Origin: an uncultured Propionibacteriaceae bacterium | GTDB lineage: Bacteria > Actinomycetota > Actinomycetes > Propionibacteriales > Propionibacteriaceae | Assembly (NCBI GenBank): GCA_937926975.1 | Contig: CALBCJ010000035.1 | Location: 1-24,087, forward strand | Reading direction: 5' to 3' | Length of the DNA stretch: 24,087 nt | Shown: positions 1-7,895 of the stretch, piece after piece | How the letters are laid out: every line of letters starts with the position of its first letter | How positions within the stretch are numbered: the stretch's first letter is position 1 | Position numbers and translations under genes: made by a program | Notes under the pieces: model-generated | Databases searched by the model: none | What the model was told of the DNA's origin: nothing | What the model saw: only the letters and a program-made list of their open reading frames with translations

Positions 1-108
1 TGCTCTGCTCACGTCGCCCCACCCGTGGCCGACGACCCTCAGCCCAGGGCGGGCTGCTCTGCTCACGTCGCCCCACCCGTGGCCGACGACCCTCAGCCCA
101 GGGCGGGC
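1..108. repeat. 54-bp direct tandem repeat, two exact copies
   Basis: Positions 1-54 and 55-108 are identical 54-base units. The first copy starts at the window edge, so the array may continue to the left. The second copy overlaps the last 16 bases of the TetR gene, including its stop codon. Each unit ends in a short inverted repeat (AGCCC/GGGCT, 5-bp stem, 5-base loop; 41-55 and 95-109). The units could therefore act as weak serial terminators for the minus-strand operon, but that function is inference. Confidence 0.9.
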
Positions 109-752
109 TCTGCCGGGTTCTCGGCTGCCGGACGGCGAAGCCAGCCCAGGATCATCGCCGAGTACTGGTCGAGGTCGTGCTCCAGGCGGTCCGGGTCGCG
201 CAGGTCGTACTCGAACAGCGCCTGAACCGTGCGCTGGTTCGTGATCCGGTAGTTGCTGAACGCGGTCACCGCGACGTACAGCTCGACACCGGTGACCCCG
301 TCACGAAAGACCCCCTCGGCCCGGCCCCGGTCCAGGACCGCGTCCAGGGTGCCGATGATCGGCCGCGACATGACCCGGTCCTCCACCCCCAGGTGGCGGG
401 CCTCCAGGATGTTCTCCGTCCTGACCAGCCGCGCCAGCTGCGGGTTCTCCTCGTGGTAGCGGACCGTGGCCCGCACGTACGTGTCGACCGCGACCTCAGG
501 AGGCAGGCTGCCCAGGTTCAGCGACCGCTCATAGGCCCGGATCCGCCGGTACTGCTCGTGCAGGCAGGCGAAGAACAAGCCAGCCTTGCTGTCGAAGCAG
601 TAGTAGATCATCCGCTTCGTGGTCGCGGTCTCGTCGGCGATCTCGTCGATCCGGGCACCGTGAAAACCCGTACGGGCGAAGTGCCGGGTGGCGACCTCCA
701 GAATGTTGGCCCGGGTCCGTTCAAGGTCGCGGGGCCCGTGGCCAGCACCCAT
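93..752 (-). CDS. TetR/AcrR-family transcriptional regulator
   Basis: A 219-residue protein with the TetR plan. The N-terminal DNA-binding domain spans about residues 10-60; the recognition part (about 34-55, with TTKRMIYYCFDSKAGLF) is very typical of the family. The C-terminal helical domain (about 75-210) should bind an effector and dimerise. A longer frame reaches 950, but its first 66 residues are arginine/glycine-rich shadow sequence of the upstream gene. I chose the ATG at 752 because it overlaps the upstream stop in a TGATG arrangement, typical of translational coupling. It is the last gene of the minus-strand operon, so it is probably autoregulated and probably controls the divergent region at 6571-6816. 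The inducer is unknown; a cyclitol acid or a CoA intermediate would fit the context. Confidence 0.88.
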   Translation of the reverse strand: MGAGHGPRDLERTRANILEVATRHFARTGFHGARIDEIADETATTKRMIYYCFDSKAGLFFACLHEQYRRIRAYERSLNLGSLPPEVAVDTYVRATVRYHEENPQLARLVRTENILEARHLGVEDRVMSRPIIGTLDAVLDRGRAEGVFRDGVTGVELYVAVTAFSNYRITNQRTVQALFEYDLRDPDRLEHDLDQYSAMILGWLRRPAAENPAEPALG

Positions 753-1627
753 CAGGTCGTTGCTGCCAAGAGCTCGTCGAGCGCCGCGTACGCAGCCTTC
801 GCGTCCGGCTCCACGCCGGTGAAGATCCGGAACGCCTCCGCGGCCTGCTCCACCGCCATCCCGGTGCCGGGCAGGATCTGGCAGCCCAGCTCCTGCGCGC
901 TCTGCAGCAGCTCGGTCATCACCGGCAGGTAGACACAGTCCGCCACCCACATCTCGGGCCGCAGCAGCTCCGCGGGTACCGACGAGCCAGCCTCGTGGCC
1001 AGTCATCCCGCGGGTGGTGGCGTTGATCACGCCGTCAGAGTCTGCCATAGCCGCCTCAAGGTCGGTGCCCGCCACGGCGCGTCCCGGCCCGTACAGCTCG
1101 GTCATCCGCTGCACCAGGGCCTGCTCCCGGTCCTTCAGCACGTCGAAGATCGTGATCTGGCCGACGCCGGCGTCGAGCATCCCGTACGCGACGGCCGAGC
1201 CGGCCCCGCCGGCGCCCATCAGCACCAGCCGGTCCGCTTTCGCCCCGGGCAGGTTGCGCCTGAACGAGAACGCGAAGCCGCACCAGTCGGTGTTGTACCC
1301 GGTCGTCCGGCCGTCGCGGAAGGTGACCGTGTTGACCGCCTGCAGGCTCTTCGCCCGATCCGACAGCTCGTCCAGCAGCCCCAGCACCTGCTGCTTGCAG
1401 GGGGCGGTGATGTTGAGGCCGCTAAAGCCGAGCCGCCGCGCCCAGGCCAGGGCGTCGGCCAGGTCGTCGGGGCCGATATCGAGCACCGCCAGGTCGATCG
1501 GGCGGTACACGACGCTCATCCCCATCGCCCGGCCGATCATCTCGTGGATCGGCGGGGTGAGTGAGGTGGTGATGGAGTCTCCGAAGAGCCCCAGCATGTG
1601 GGAGACCGGCTTGATGCCGTCGAACAT
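752..1627 (-). CDS. Quinate/shikimate dehydrogenase-like protein (AroE superfamily)
   Basis: A 291-residue NAD(P)-dependent dehydrogenase that should interconvert a ring hydroxyl and ketone on quinate or shikimate. The substrate domain has NITAPCKQ (N72, catalytic Lys78) and NTD (Asp114). The Rossmann domain has GAGGAGSA at 138-145. An Asp (162) follows the second strand, which in this superfamily favours NAD+ and so oxidation, as in catabolic quinate/shikimate dehydrogenases. From memory, the pattern (SLTPPIHE, GTGMAVEQAAEAFRIFTG near the end) resembles corynebacterial QsuD more than biosynthetic AroE. The first substrate-binding motif departs from the usual SxS form. The start at 1627 follows a purine-rich AAGGAAGAAGG tract, 37 bases after the upstream TIM-barrel gene. 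Family is secure; the exact substrate is inferred. Confidence 0.88.
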   Translation of the reverse strand: MFDGIKPVSHMLGLFGDSITTSLTPPIHEMIGRAMGMSVVYRPIDLAVLDIGPDDLADALAWARRLGFSGLNITAPCKQQVLGLLDELSDRAKSLQAVNTVTFRDGRTTGYNTDWCGFAFSFRRNLPGAKADRLVLMGAGGAGSAVAYGMLDAGVGQITIFDVLKDREQALVQRMTELYGPGRAVAGTDLEAAMADSDGVINATTRGMTGHEAGSSVPAELLRPEMWVADCVYLPVMTELLQSAQELGCQILPGTGMAVEQAAEAFRIFTGVEPDAKAAYAALDELLAATT

Positions 1628-1664
1628 GATGTGCCTTCTTCCTTGAAGAGCGGGTACGGGTGCC

Positions 1665-2474
1665 TCAGGTGTCGATCACGGACCGGGCGGCGGCCAGCGA
1701 CCGGGTGGCGTACTCGGTGTCGCCGAGAGTCAGCAGCCGGGCCAGGTGAGGCTGCTCGATGGCCAGCACGGCGTCGTCGGGCAGGGCGGCGACCAGGTCC
1801 CGGACCGGGGCGTCGCCCTCGCCCACGTACAGGCGGCGCTCGCGGACCTCGACCCGCAGCGCCTCCAGGTCCGGCGGGGTCGCCGCCGGGCAGTCGCACA
1901 GGTGCAGCATCGGCAGCCACTGCGGCGGCATCGCCCGGACCGCGTCCAGCGACGCCCCCGACCGCATCCAGTGGTACACGTCGATCAGCACCCCCAGGTT
2001 CGGTGCCCCGACCTGCTCCACCAGCCGGCTCATCTCCTCCGGGGTCCGTACGGACGACAGCGCCACGAACTCCGACACCACGCGCAGCCCGTACTCGCTG
2101 GCCAGCGCCGAGACCCGGCCCAGCCCGTCGACCTGCTCGGCCGGGTCCTCGGTCCAGACGCTGGCCAGCACGGTGGTGGCGCCCAGCGCGGCCCCGACCT
2201 CCAGGGCCGGCCGGTACGCCTCGTAGTCGGCGCCCGGCACCACCCGGGCCAGCTCGATGTCCCAGACCTTGACCCCGGTCTCGTCCAGGGCGGTCCGGCA
2301 GGCGGCGAGGAGCTCCGGGTCGCGGGCCAGGTCGAGGCGGGGCTCGCTCGCCAGGCCCATCGGGATCGGGCGCAGCCCGACGTACTCGTAGCCGGCGGCG
2401 GCCGCCACGTACACCTGGGCCGACGGCTCCAGGGCGCCCACCGTCAGGTAGGCGAGGGAGTACCGGTGAGTCAT
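1665..2474 (-). CDS. Sugar phosphate isomerase/epimerase-like TIM-barrel protein (copy 1)
   Basis: A 269-residue protein of the xylose-isomerase-like TIM-barrel superfamily, which includes hydroxypyruvate isomerase, inosose dehydratase (IolE) and 3-dehydroshikimate dehydratase. Likely divalent-metal ligands appear in order: Glu in VVSEFVAL, Asp and His in LIDVYHW, His in LHLCD, and a late Glu in LAIEQPH. The family acts on alpha-hydroxyketones or enolisable ketones, so a dehydratase or isomerase step on a keto-cyclitol acid fits. The frame is open to 2711, but its extra N-terminus is shadow sequence. The ATG at 2474 has a strong AAAGGA ribosome-binding site and lies 17 bases after the ThDP gene stop. 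It is a diverged paralogue of the gene at 11098. The substrate cannot be fixed from sequence. Confidence 0.83.
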   Translation of the reverse strand: MTHRYSLAYLTVGALEPSAQVYVAAAAGYEYVGLRPIPMGLASEPRLDLARDPELLAACRTALDETGVKVWDIELARVVPGADYEAYRPALEVGAALGATTVLASVWTEDPAEQVDGLGRVSALASEYGLRVVSEFVALSSVRTPEEMSRLVEQVGAPNLGVLIDVYHWMRSGASLDAVRAMPPQWLPMLHLCDCPAATPPDLEALRVEVRERRLYVGEGDAPVRDLVAALPDDAVLAIEQPHLARLLTLGDTEYATRSLAAARSVIDT

Positions 2475-2491
2475 GTCCCTTTCCTTTCTGG

Positions 2492-4249
2492 CTAGGTGCT
2501 GACGTGGCCCTTGACGCCCTCGGGGCTGTAGATGTCGAGGATGTTCCAGTGCCCGCCGGTCGGGGTCGGGATGTTCCGCATCGGCACGTCGATCAGGTAC
2601 GGCTCGCCGCTGGCCAGCGCCTCGGCCAGGGCCCCGGCGAAGTCGTCGGCCGAGGTGACCTTGCGGGAGCGGATCCCGTACGCCTGGGCGACGGCCGCGT
2701 AGTCGATCCACAGGTCGTCGTCGTCGGACTCGAAGACCGTGCCGAAGGTGGTGCCGTAGTTGGCCTTCTCAAGCCCGGCGATGGTGCCGAAGGCGTTGTT
2801 GTTCATGACCACCCAGACCACCGGGATCTGCTCGCGGCGCGCGGTCGCCAGCACCGCCGGGTTCTGCCCGAAGCCGCCGTCGCCGATCAGCGCGACCACC
2901 GGCCGGTCCGGGGCACCGAGCTTGACCCCGAGCGCCGCCGGGGAGCCGAAGCCCATGGTGGCGAAGCCGCCGGGGGTGATGAAGGTGCCCGGGACCGTGA
3001 TGTCGTACTGCTGCGCCAGGCCGTTCTTGTTCCAGCCGACGTCGGTGACGATCATCGTCTCCGGCGGGACGGTGTCGCGCAGGTCCTTGAGGATCCGGGC
3101 CGGGTTCATGGGGAGCTCGTCGGAGGTCTGGTCGGCGACCAGGGACTCCTTGCGGGTGGCCCGCTCGGCCAGGACCTGCTCGGTCAGCCCGGCCCGGGTG
3201 ACACCGTCGGGGTAGAGCCGGCGGGCGGTCTCCAGCAGCACCTGCAGGGCGGCCTTGAGGTCGGCGACCGCGCCGGTCTCGACCGGGTAGTTGCGCCCGA
3301 TCTGCTCCGGGTCCAGGTCGATCTGCATGAACTTGGTCGGCATCGAGAAGGTGTGCTCCTCGTACCAGGACGAGCAGTCGGCCTCCGCGAACCGGGTCCC
3401 GAGCCCCAGCACCCAGTCGGCCTGGCGGCAGACCTCGTTCGTGTACGGCATCCCCCAGAAGCCCGACATCCCCAGCACGTGCGGGTTGTCGTCGGGGACC
3501 GCCCCCTTGCCCATCAGGCTGTGCGCGACCGGCAGGTCCAGGTGGTCGACCAGGGCCGTCAGCTCGGCCGAGGCCTGGGCGAGGTGGACCCCGCCGCCCG
3601 CGTACAGGACCGGGCGGCTGGCCTCGGCCAGGGTGCGGACGATCGTCTCGGCCACCTCGACCGGCAGGCTCGGCTTGGCGTAGTCGAGGTGGTTGAGCAG
3701 CGCCCGGTCCACCAGGGCGGTGTCGATCGGCAGGCTGAGCAGGTCCATCGGGACGTCGACCAGCACCGGCCCGGGCCGGCCCGACTCGGCGATCACGAAG
3801 GCCCGGTCGAGGACCTCGGGCAGCATCTCGGCCCGCTCCACCCGGAAGGCCCGCTTCACGAACGGCCGGTAGATCTGCCACTGGTCGGCGTCGGCGTGGT
3901 GGTTGACCTCCTGGTGGGGGTGCTTGCCGAAGTAGTACGAGGGGACGTCGCCGGCGATCACGACCATCGGGACCGAGTCCAGGGCGGCGTTGGCGACCCC
4001 GGTGGCGGCATTCGTCAGGCCCGGCCCGAGGTGGGTCAGCAGCACCGACGCCCGGTGAGTCACCCGGGCGTACCCGTCGGCGGCGTGGGCGGCGATCTGC
4101 TCGTGCCGTACGTTGACGAAGTCGATCTGCTCGCTGCGGGACAAGGCGTCAAGCATCGCGATCACGGTGTGGCCGCAGAGGCCGAAGACCGTCGTGACGC
4201 CGCGCCCCTCCAGGTAGCGGACGATCTCGTGGGCGGCGAGCTCAGTCAT
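2492..4249 (-). CDS. Thiamine diphosphate-dependent enzyme, acetolactate synthase/diketone hydrolase-like
   Basis: A 585-residue three-domain ThDP enzyme. The N-terminal pyrimidine-binding domain has the cofactor-activating Glu50 (VRHEQIAAHAADGYAR). A central domain follows, then a C-terminal pyrophosphate/Mg domain with GDGGF at 456-460 and the Asn cluster at 483-485. This family includes acetolactate synthase, the inositol ring-opening hydrolase IolD and cyclohexane-1,2-dione hydrolase. The latter two hydrolytically cleave cyclic alpha-diketones, which suits this context. A His-rich stretch (about 110-118) lies near the active-site side of the first domain. Its start overlaps the stop of the citryl-CoA-lyase-like gene (ATGA), so translation is coupled. 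An acetolactate-synthase role is less likely because no small subunit or branched-chain genes are adjacent. Fold is certain; the ring-cleavage role is inference. Confidence 0.85.
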   Translation of the reverse strand: MTELAAHEIVRYLEGRGVTTVFGLCGHTVIAMLDALSRSEQIDFVNVRHEQIAAHAADGYARVTHRASVLLTHLGPGLTNAATGVANAALDSVPMVVIAGDVPSYYFGKHPHQEVNHHADADQWQIYRPFVKRAFRVERAEMLPEVLDRAFVIAESGRPGPVLVDVPMDLLSLPIDTALVDRALLNHLDYAKPSLPVEVAETIVRTLAEASRPVLYAGGGVHLAQASAELTALVDHLDLPVAHSLMGKGAVPDDNPHVLGMSGFWGMPYTNEVCRQADWVLGLGTRFAEADCSSWYEEHTFSMPTKFMQIDLDPEQIGRNYPVETGAVADLKAALQVLLETARRLYPDGVTRAGLTEQVLAERATRKESLVADQTSDELPMNPARILKDLRDTVPPETMIVTDVGWNKNGLAQQYDITVPGTFITPGGFATMGFGSPAALGVKLGAPDRPVVALIGDGGFGQNPAVLATARREQIPVVWVVMNNNAFGTIAGLEKANYGTTFGTVFESDDDDLWIDYAAVAQAYGIRSRKVTSADDFAGALAEALASGEPYLIDVPMRNIPTPTGGHWNILDIYSPEGVKGHVST

Positions 4250-5097
4250 GGACGCTCCTTTGCCGGTTCGGTGGTGAGGTCCCGGCGGGCGGGCCCGTTG
4301 TAGGTGTAGCCCAGGAGCTTCGCCTGCGGCCCCTTGATCCGGCCGCCCTGCTGCATCTGCTCCCAGGCGTGGGCGAGGATCCCGACCGAGCGGGACAGGA
4401 TGAAGACGCCGCGGCCCAGCTCGGGCGCCAGGCCCAGCTCGCAGTAGACGACAGCCGTCGCCCCGTCGATGTTCATCGGGACCCGGCGCTGGCGGCCCCG
4501 GGCGAGCTCGTCCTCCAGGGCGGTGCCGATGTCGGCGAAGCGGCCGCTGACCGCGCCCTGGGCGGCGGCCTCACGGACCAGGCCGAGCAGCCTCGGCGCC
4601 CGCGGGTCGAGCGGGTGGAAGCGGTGCCCGAAGCCGGGGAAGTACCTCAGCCCCTGCTCGCGGCGCCGGGCGACCACCTCGGCGGTGGCGGCGGCCAGGT
4701 CCTGGTCCCCGGCGACCTCGGCGATCTCGTAGTAGATCTCCATGCACTGCTGCCCGGGGCCGCCGTGGATGTCGTCGAGGACGTTGACTGCCGAGGCCAT
4801 CGACCCGTTGAGGCTTGGGCCGCAGGTGGCGGCCATCCGGGCGATCGCGATCGACGGGGCCTGCGGGCCGTGGTCGACGCTGGCGACCAGGGCCGCCTCC
4901 AGCAGCGCGGCCTGCTCGCGGGTCGGCAGCTCGCCCTGCAGCATCAGCCAGATCATCTGCGGGAAGCTGATGCTCCCGATCAGCTGCTCGATCGGGTACC
5001 CGCGGACAGCGATCTCACCAGGGTGGATGTCGATGATCGAGGTGGTCCACCAGCGGCGGGCCTCGTCGAGCAGCTCGTCGGGGGTGCGCTCGGTCAT
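4246..5097 (-). CDS. Citryl-CoA lyase-like protein (short citrate synthase fold)
   Basis: A 283-residue protein shorter than citrate synthase (about 370-430 residues), as is usual for stand-alone citryl-CoA lyases. The three citrate-synthase catalytic positions seem present: His111 in DIHGGPGQ, His158 in PGFGHRFHP, and Asp211 in MNIDGATA. The family cleaves or forms citryl-CoA (acetyl-CoA plus oxaloacetate) through a 3-hydroxy-3-carboxyacyl-CoA. That grouping occurs naturally if the quinate ring, whose C1 carries OH and COOH between two CH2 groups, is opened and activated as a thioester. It starts 3 bases after the dehydrogenase stop and overlaps the ThDP gene, so the three genes are tightly coupled. 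A short 2-methylcitrate/citrate synthase remains possible. Confidence 0.82.
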   Translation of the reverse strand: MTERTPDELLDEARRWWTTSIIDIHPGEIAVRGYPIEQLIGSISFPQMIWLMLQGELPTREQAALLEAALVASVDHGPQAPSIAIARMAATCGPSLNGSMASAVNVLDDIHGGPGQQCMEIYYEIAEVAGDQDLAAATAEVVARRREQGLRYFPGFGHRFHPLDPRAPRLLGLVREAAAQGAVSGRFADIGTALEDELARGRQRRVPMNIDGATAVVYCELGLAPELGRGVFILSRSVGILAHAWEQMQQGGRIKGPQAKLLGYTYNGPARRDLTTEPAKERP

Positions 5098-5100
5098 GGC

Positions 5101-6570
5101 TCAGCTCACCGTGACCGCGGCGTCGGTGGGCCTCGCCTCCCCGTCTGGCTCCAGGGCCGGGTCGTAGAAGTCCCCGAAGAGCTCGGCGTCGCTGGGCCGG
5201 TCGACCGGGATCTTGCGCGACACCCAGGTGGTGTTCAGGTAGTGCTTGAGCGAGACGTTCTCGCTGGTGATGTTGCCGCCCCAGGTGCCGCAGCCCATCG
5301 ACGAGGTCATCGGCATCCCGTTGTTGAAGGCGCCGGCGTTGGCCCGGGAGTTCGGCTGGTTCACCATGATCCGCGAGACCGGCATGACCCGGCCGAAGTA
5401 GTCGATGTGGGCGTCGTCGGTGGAGGCGATGCCGCAGCTGTGGCCCTTGCCGCCGACCTCGTACAGCTGCAGCGCCAGGTCGACACCGTCCTCGAAGCTG
5501 CCGTCGTACGCGTGGACCGCCATCAGCGTGGTGAGCTTCTCCTTGCAGAAGCTGAGCTCGGGGCCGATACCGTTGCCCTCGACGAGGATGAACTTCGCCT
5601 CAGCCGGGATGGCGAAGCCGGCCGCCTCGGCCAGCTGCTGCGGCGAGACCGCGACCGTGTCGGCGAGCCGGTGGCCCTCGTCGTCCCACATCACCTTCTC
5701 CAGCGCGTCGCGCTGCTCGGTGGTGGCGAGGTAGCCGCCCACCTCCACCAGGGCGTCGAGCATCTCCTGGTAGCGGGCGCGGGGGACCAGCACGTTGCCG
5801 TCGGCGGAGCACCCGGAGCCGAAGTCAGAGGTCTTCGACAGCATGCAGTTCATGGCCGTGGCCTTGATGTCAGCGGTCTCGTCGAGGAACTCGGTGGCGT
5901 TGCCGGCGCCGACCCCGAAGGCCGGCTTGCCCGAGCTGTACGCCTGGCGGACCAGGGCCTGGCCGCCGGTGGCGATGATCAGGTCGGAGCGCTTCATCAG
6001 CTCCTGGCTGACGAGCAGGCTGGGCAGGGTGATGCACTGCAGGATGTCGGCCGGGGCGCCCTCGGCCTCCAGGGCCTCACGCATCAGCCGTACGGTCTCG
6101 AAGGTGGTCTCCTTGCTGCGCGGGTGCGGCGAGAAGATCACCACGTCACGGGCCTTGATCGCGTAGACCGCGTTGCCGGCCGGGGTCAGGTCGGGGTTCG
6201 TGGTGGGCACGATGCAGCCGATCAGGCCGACCGGCTTGCCGTACTTGACGATCCCGCGGGCCGGGTCCTCCTCGATGACCCCGACGCTCGGCTGGCGCAG
6301 CGCGTCGCGCAGCACGCCGCGGATCTTCATCCGCTTGTTCATCCGGGAGGCGTAGTCGCCCAGGCCGGACTCCTTGATGCCCATCTCGACCAGCCGGTGG
6401 AAGGTGGTGGTGTTGGCGACCGCCCAGGCCACCGCCTGGCAGAGCCGGTCGACGCGGGCCTGGTCGTAGGTCTCGATGACCTTCTGAGCGGCCCGGGCCC
6501 TCGCGACCAGGTCGTCGAGCTCGCGTACCTGCTCTGCTGACATCTCCTTGCGGACCTTCTCCTCAGCCAT
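5101..6570 (-). CDS. CoA-acylating aldehyde dehydrogenase family protein
   Basis: A 489-residue member of the acylating aldehyde dehydrogenase group (AdhE N-domain/EutE/PduP/SauS-like), which makes acyl-CoA from aldehyde, CoA and NAD(P)+. The catalytic Cys is probably Cys254 in SKTSDFGSGCSADG, matching the SKTFDxGxxCASEQ signature of AdhE-type enzymes. VPTTNP (121-126) is the usual cofactor/active-site segment, and HSCGIAST near residue 410 is also typical. The frame runs to 6687, but the ATG at 6570 follows an AAAGGTG site and begins natural-looking sequence. It is the first gene of the minus-strand operon, with a likely promoter at 6644-6672. The inferred role is conversion of the ring-opening aldehyde to a thioester for the lyase-like protein. 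Sulfoacetaldehyde dehydrogenase is a related family, but the other sulfonate genes are absent. Confidence 0.85.
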   Translation of the reverse strand: MAEEKVRKEMSAEQVRELDDLVARARAAQKVIETYDQARVDRLCQAVAWAVANTTTFHRLVEMGIKESGLGDYASRMNKRMKIRGVLRDALRQPSVGVIEEDPARGIVKYGKPVGLIGCIVPTTNPDLTPAGNAVYAIKARDVVIFSPHPRSKETTFETVRLMREALEAEGAPADILQCITLPSLLVSQELMKRSDLIIATGGQALVRQAYSSGKPAFGVGAGNATEFLDETADIKATAMNCMLSKTSDFGSGCSADGNVLVPRARYQEMLDALVEVGGYLATTEQRDALEKVMWDDEGHRLADTVAVSPQQLAEAAGFAIPAEAKFILVEGNGIGPELSFCKEKLTTLMAVHAYDGSFEDGVDLALQLYEVGGKGHSCGIASTDDAHIDYFGRVMPVSRIMVNQPNSRANAGAFNNGMPMTSSMGCGTWGGNITSENVSLKHYLNTTWVSRKIPVDRPSDAELFGDFYDPALEPDGEARPTDAAVTVS

Positions 6571-6621
6571 GAGGTCACCTTTCTGGATGGTCGCCCGGGC
6601 GAGCCGGCGCTGGCCCGCTCC

Positions 6622-6697
6622 CTGTGTACCGCTCGGTTCACTCAGAATAGGCGTCCTGCCGTGCTGTGTACAGGCTTGGGCGGACAATTGAATGTAC
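6622..6697. promoter_or_regulatory. Divergent control region with repeated CTGTGTAC/TGTAC motifs
   Basis: Between the two divergent arms, CTGTGTAC occurs at 6622-6629 and 6664-6671, 42 bases apart (about four helical turns). TGTAC recurs at 6693-6697. The middle copy sits in an imperfect palindrome, CTGTGTACAG (6664-6673). These are candidate operators for the TetR protein encoded at the end of the left arm. The region is A/T-richer than its surroundings. Operator function is inference. Confidence 0.5.
6644..6672 (-). promoter_or_regulatory. Candidate sigma-70-type promoter for the minus-strand operon
   Basis: Reading the minus strand, TGTACA (6672-6667, 4 of 6 matches to TTGACA) is followed after 17 bases by TATTCT (6649-6644), close to TATAAT. 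This would give a leader of about 70 bases before the ATG at 6570. The -35 element lies inside the candidate operator palindrome, which suits repression. No equally good promoter was found for the plus-strand arm. Confidence 0.42.
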
Positions 6698-6816
6698 TAG
6701 CTGGTGAACAAGCTCTTTACTCGGGCGCCGGTCTGCCCTAGCGTGGGCGGCAGGACAACGCAGTTCCTCGGCCCGGTCGCGACGCGGCACTGGGTCGACA
6801 ACCCTGGGGAGCACGC

Positions 6817-7887
6817 ATGGCTCAACCTGTTTCACCTGTCCGGGTCGCGGTCGCCGGGGCCGGCCTGATCGGCCGGCGGCACCTGAGCGCCCTAGCCGCC
6901 CAGGAGCGCGCCGAGATCGCCGCGGTCGTCGACCCGGCACCGGCGGCGGCCGAGCTGGCCAGCCAGTACGAGGTTCCGCTCTACCGCGACCTGGCCGAGC
7001 TGCTGCGCCAGGACCGGCCCGACGCCGTCATCCTGGCCGTCCCGAACCAGCTGCACGAGCAGATGACGGTGACGGCGATCGAGGCCGGGCTGCCGGTGCT
7101 GCTGGAGAAGCCGGCCACCGACACCGTCGCCGCCGGGGAGCGCCTGACTGCGCGCGCCGACGAGCTCGGGGCCCGGGTCCTGGTCGGGCACCACCGTACG
7201 CACAGCGCGGTGATGCGGGCCGCTCGGGAGGTCGTCGACTCCGGCCGGCTCGGCGACCTGGTGGCGGTGAACGGGACGGCCCTGTTCTACAAGCCGGACG
7301 ACTACTTTCCGGCCGCCCCCTGGCGGACCCAGCCCGGCGGCGGGCCGGTCCAGATCAACATCATCCACGAGGTCCACAACCTGCGCCTGCTGTGCGGGGA
7401 GATCACCTCGGTGCAGGCGGTGACCAGCAACCGGACCCGCGGCTTCGCGGTAGAGGACACCGCCGCCATCCTCATCACCTTCGAGTCAGGGGTGCTCGGC
7501 ACCTTCATCATCAGCGACACCGCCGCGTCCCCCCGGTCGTGGGAGCAGACCGTACGGGAGGACCCGGCCTTCGACGCCCACCCCGACCAGGACTGCTACC
7601 ACCTGGCCGGGACCTTCGGCTCCCTCTCGGTGCCGACCATGCAGCTGTTCACCTACCAGCGGCCCGAGGACCGCTCCTGGTGGAAGCCCTTCTCTGAGAC
7701 CACCCGGGTTCCCGTGGACCGCAAGGACCCCCTCGCGGCCCAGCTGGAGCACTTCATCGACGTCGCCACAGGACAGGCTGAGCCTCTGGTCACCCTGCGC
7801 GACGGAGTCCGCAACGTCGCCGTAGTGGAGGCGGTCCTCACCTCCGCCGCCACCGGCAAGCCCGTCCCCGTCCCCGAGCAAAGGTAG
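6817..7887 (+). CDS. Gfo/Idh/MocA-family oxidoreductase
   Basis: A 356-residue NAD(P)-dependent dehydrogenase of the glucose-fructose oxidoreductase/inositol dehydrogenase family. The Rossmann motif VAVAGAGLIG lies at 10-19 and the conserved EKPAT at 97-101. A His-containing active-site helix follows (INIIHEVHN, about 177-185), with the family's C-terminal beta-sheet domain after it. Members oxidise secondary ring hydroxyls of sugars and cyclitols, such as myo-inositol by IolG. It is the first gene of the plus-strand arm, with a GGGGAG ribosome-binding site just upstream of the ATG. Its likely job is oxidising a hydroxyl next to the ketone left by the AroE-like enzyme. Substrate and regiochemistry are not readable from sequence. 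Confidence 0.88.
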   Translation: MAQPVSPVRVAVAGAGLIGRRHLSALAAQERAEIAAVVDPAPAAAELASQYEVPLYRDLAELLRQDRPDAVILAVPNQLHEQMTVTAIEAGLPVLLEKPATDTVAAGERLTARADELGARVLVGHHRTHSAVMRAAREVVDSGRLGDLVAVNGTALFYKPDDYFPAAPWRTQPGGGPVQINIIHEVHNLRLLCGEITSVQAVTSNRTRGFAVEDTAAILITFESGVLGTFIISDTAASPRSWEQTVREDPAFDAHPDQDCYHLAGTFGSLSVPTMQLFTYQRPEDRSWWKPFSETTRVPVDRKDPLAAQLEHFIDVATGQAEPLVTLRDGVRNVAVVEAVLTSAATGKPVPVPEQR

Positions 7888-7895
7888 ACAGACCC

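Noticed and set aside
752..2474. Classical quinate-to-protocatechuate (qsu/qui) route
   Set aside because: No 3-dehydroquinate dehydratase and no protocatechuate dioxygenase are seen in the window; a TIM-barrel 3-dehydroshikimate dehydratase remains possible but does not explain the CoA and ThDP genes.
4369..6540. A 723-codon open frame on the plus strand
   Set aside because: It mirrors the aldehyde dehydrogenase and citryl-CoA-lyase-like genes; its Val/Arg/Gly-rich translation has no recognisable domain, as expected for antisense frames in GC-rich DNA.
2492..6570. Sulfonate (sulfoacetaldehyde) degradation pathway
   Set aside because: The acylating dehydrogenase resembles SauS-type enzymes, but the ThDP enzyme lacks the Xsc-type sequence pattern I know, and no phosphotransacetylase, sulfoacetate ligase or sulfite exporter gene is present.
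1665..7887. Standard myo-inositol (iol) catabolism
   Set aside because: ThDP, TIM-barrel and Gfo/Idh genes recall IolD, IolE and IolG, but iolB, iolC and iolJ are absent, and the citryl-CoA-lyase-like and AroE-like genes do not belong to that pathway.
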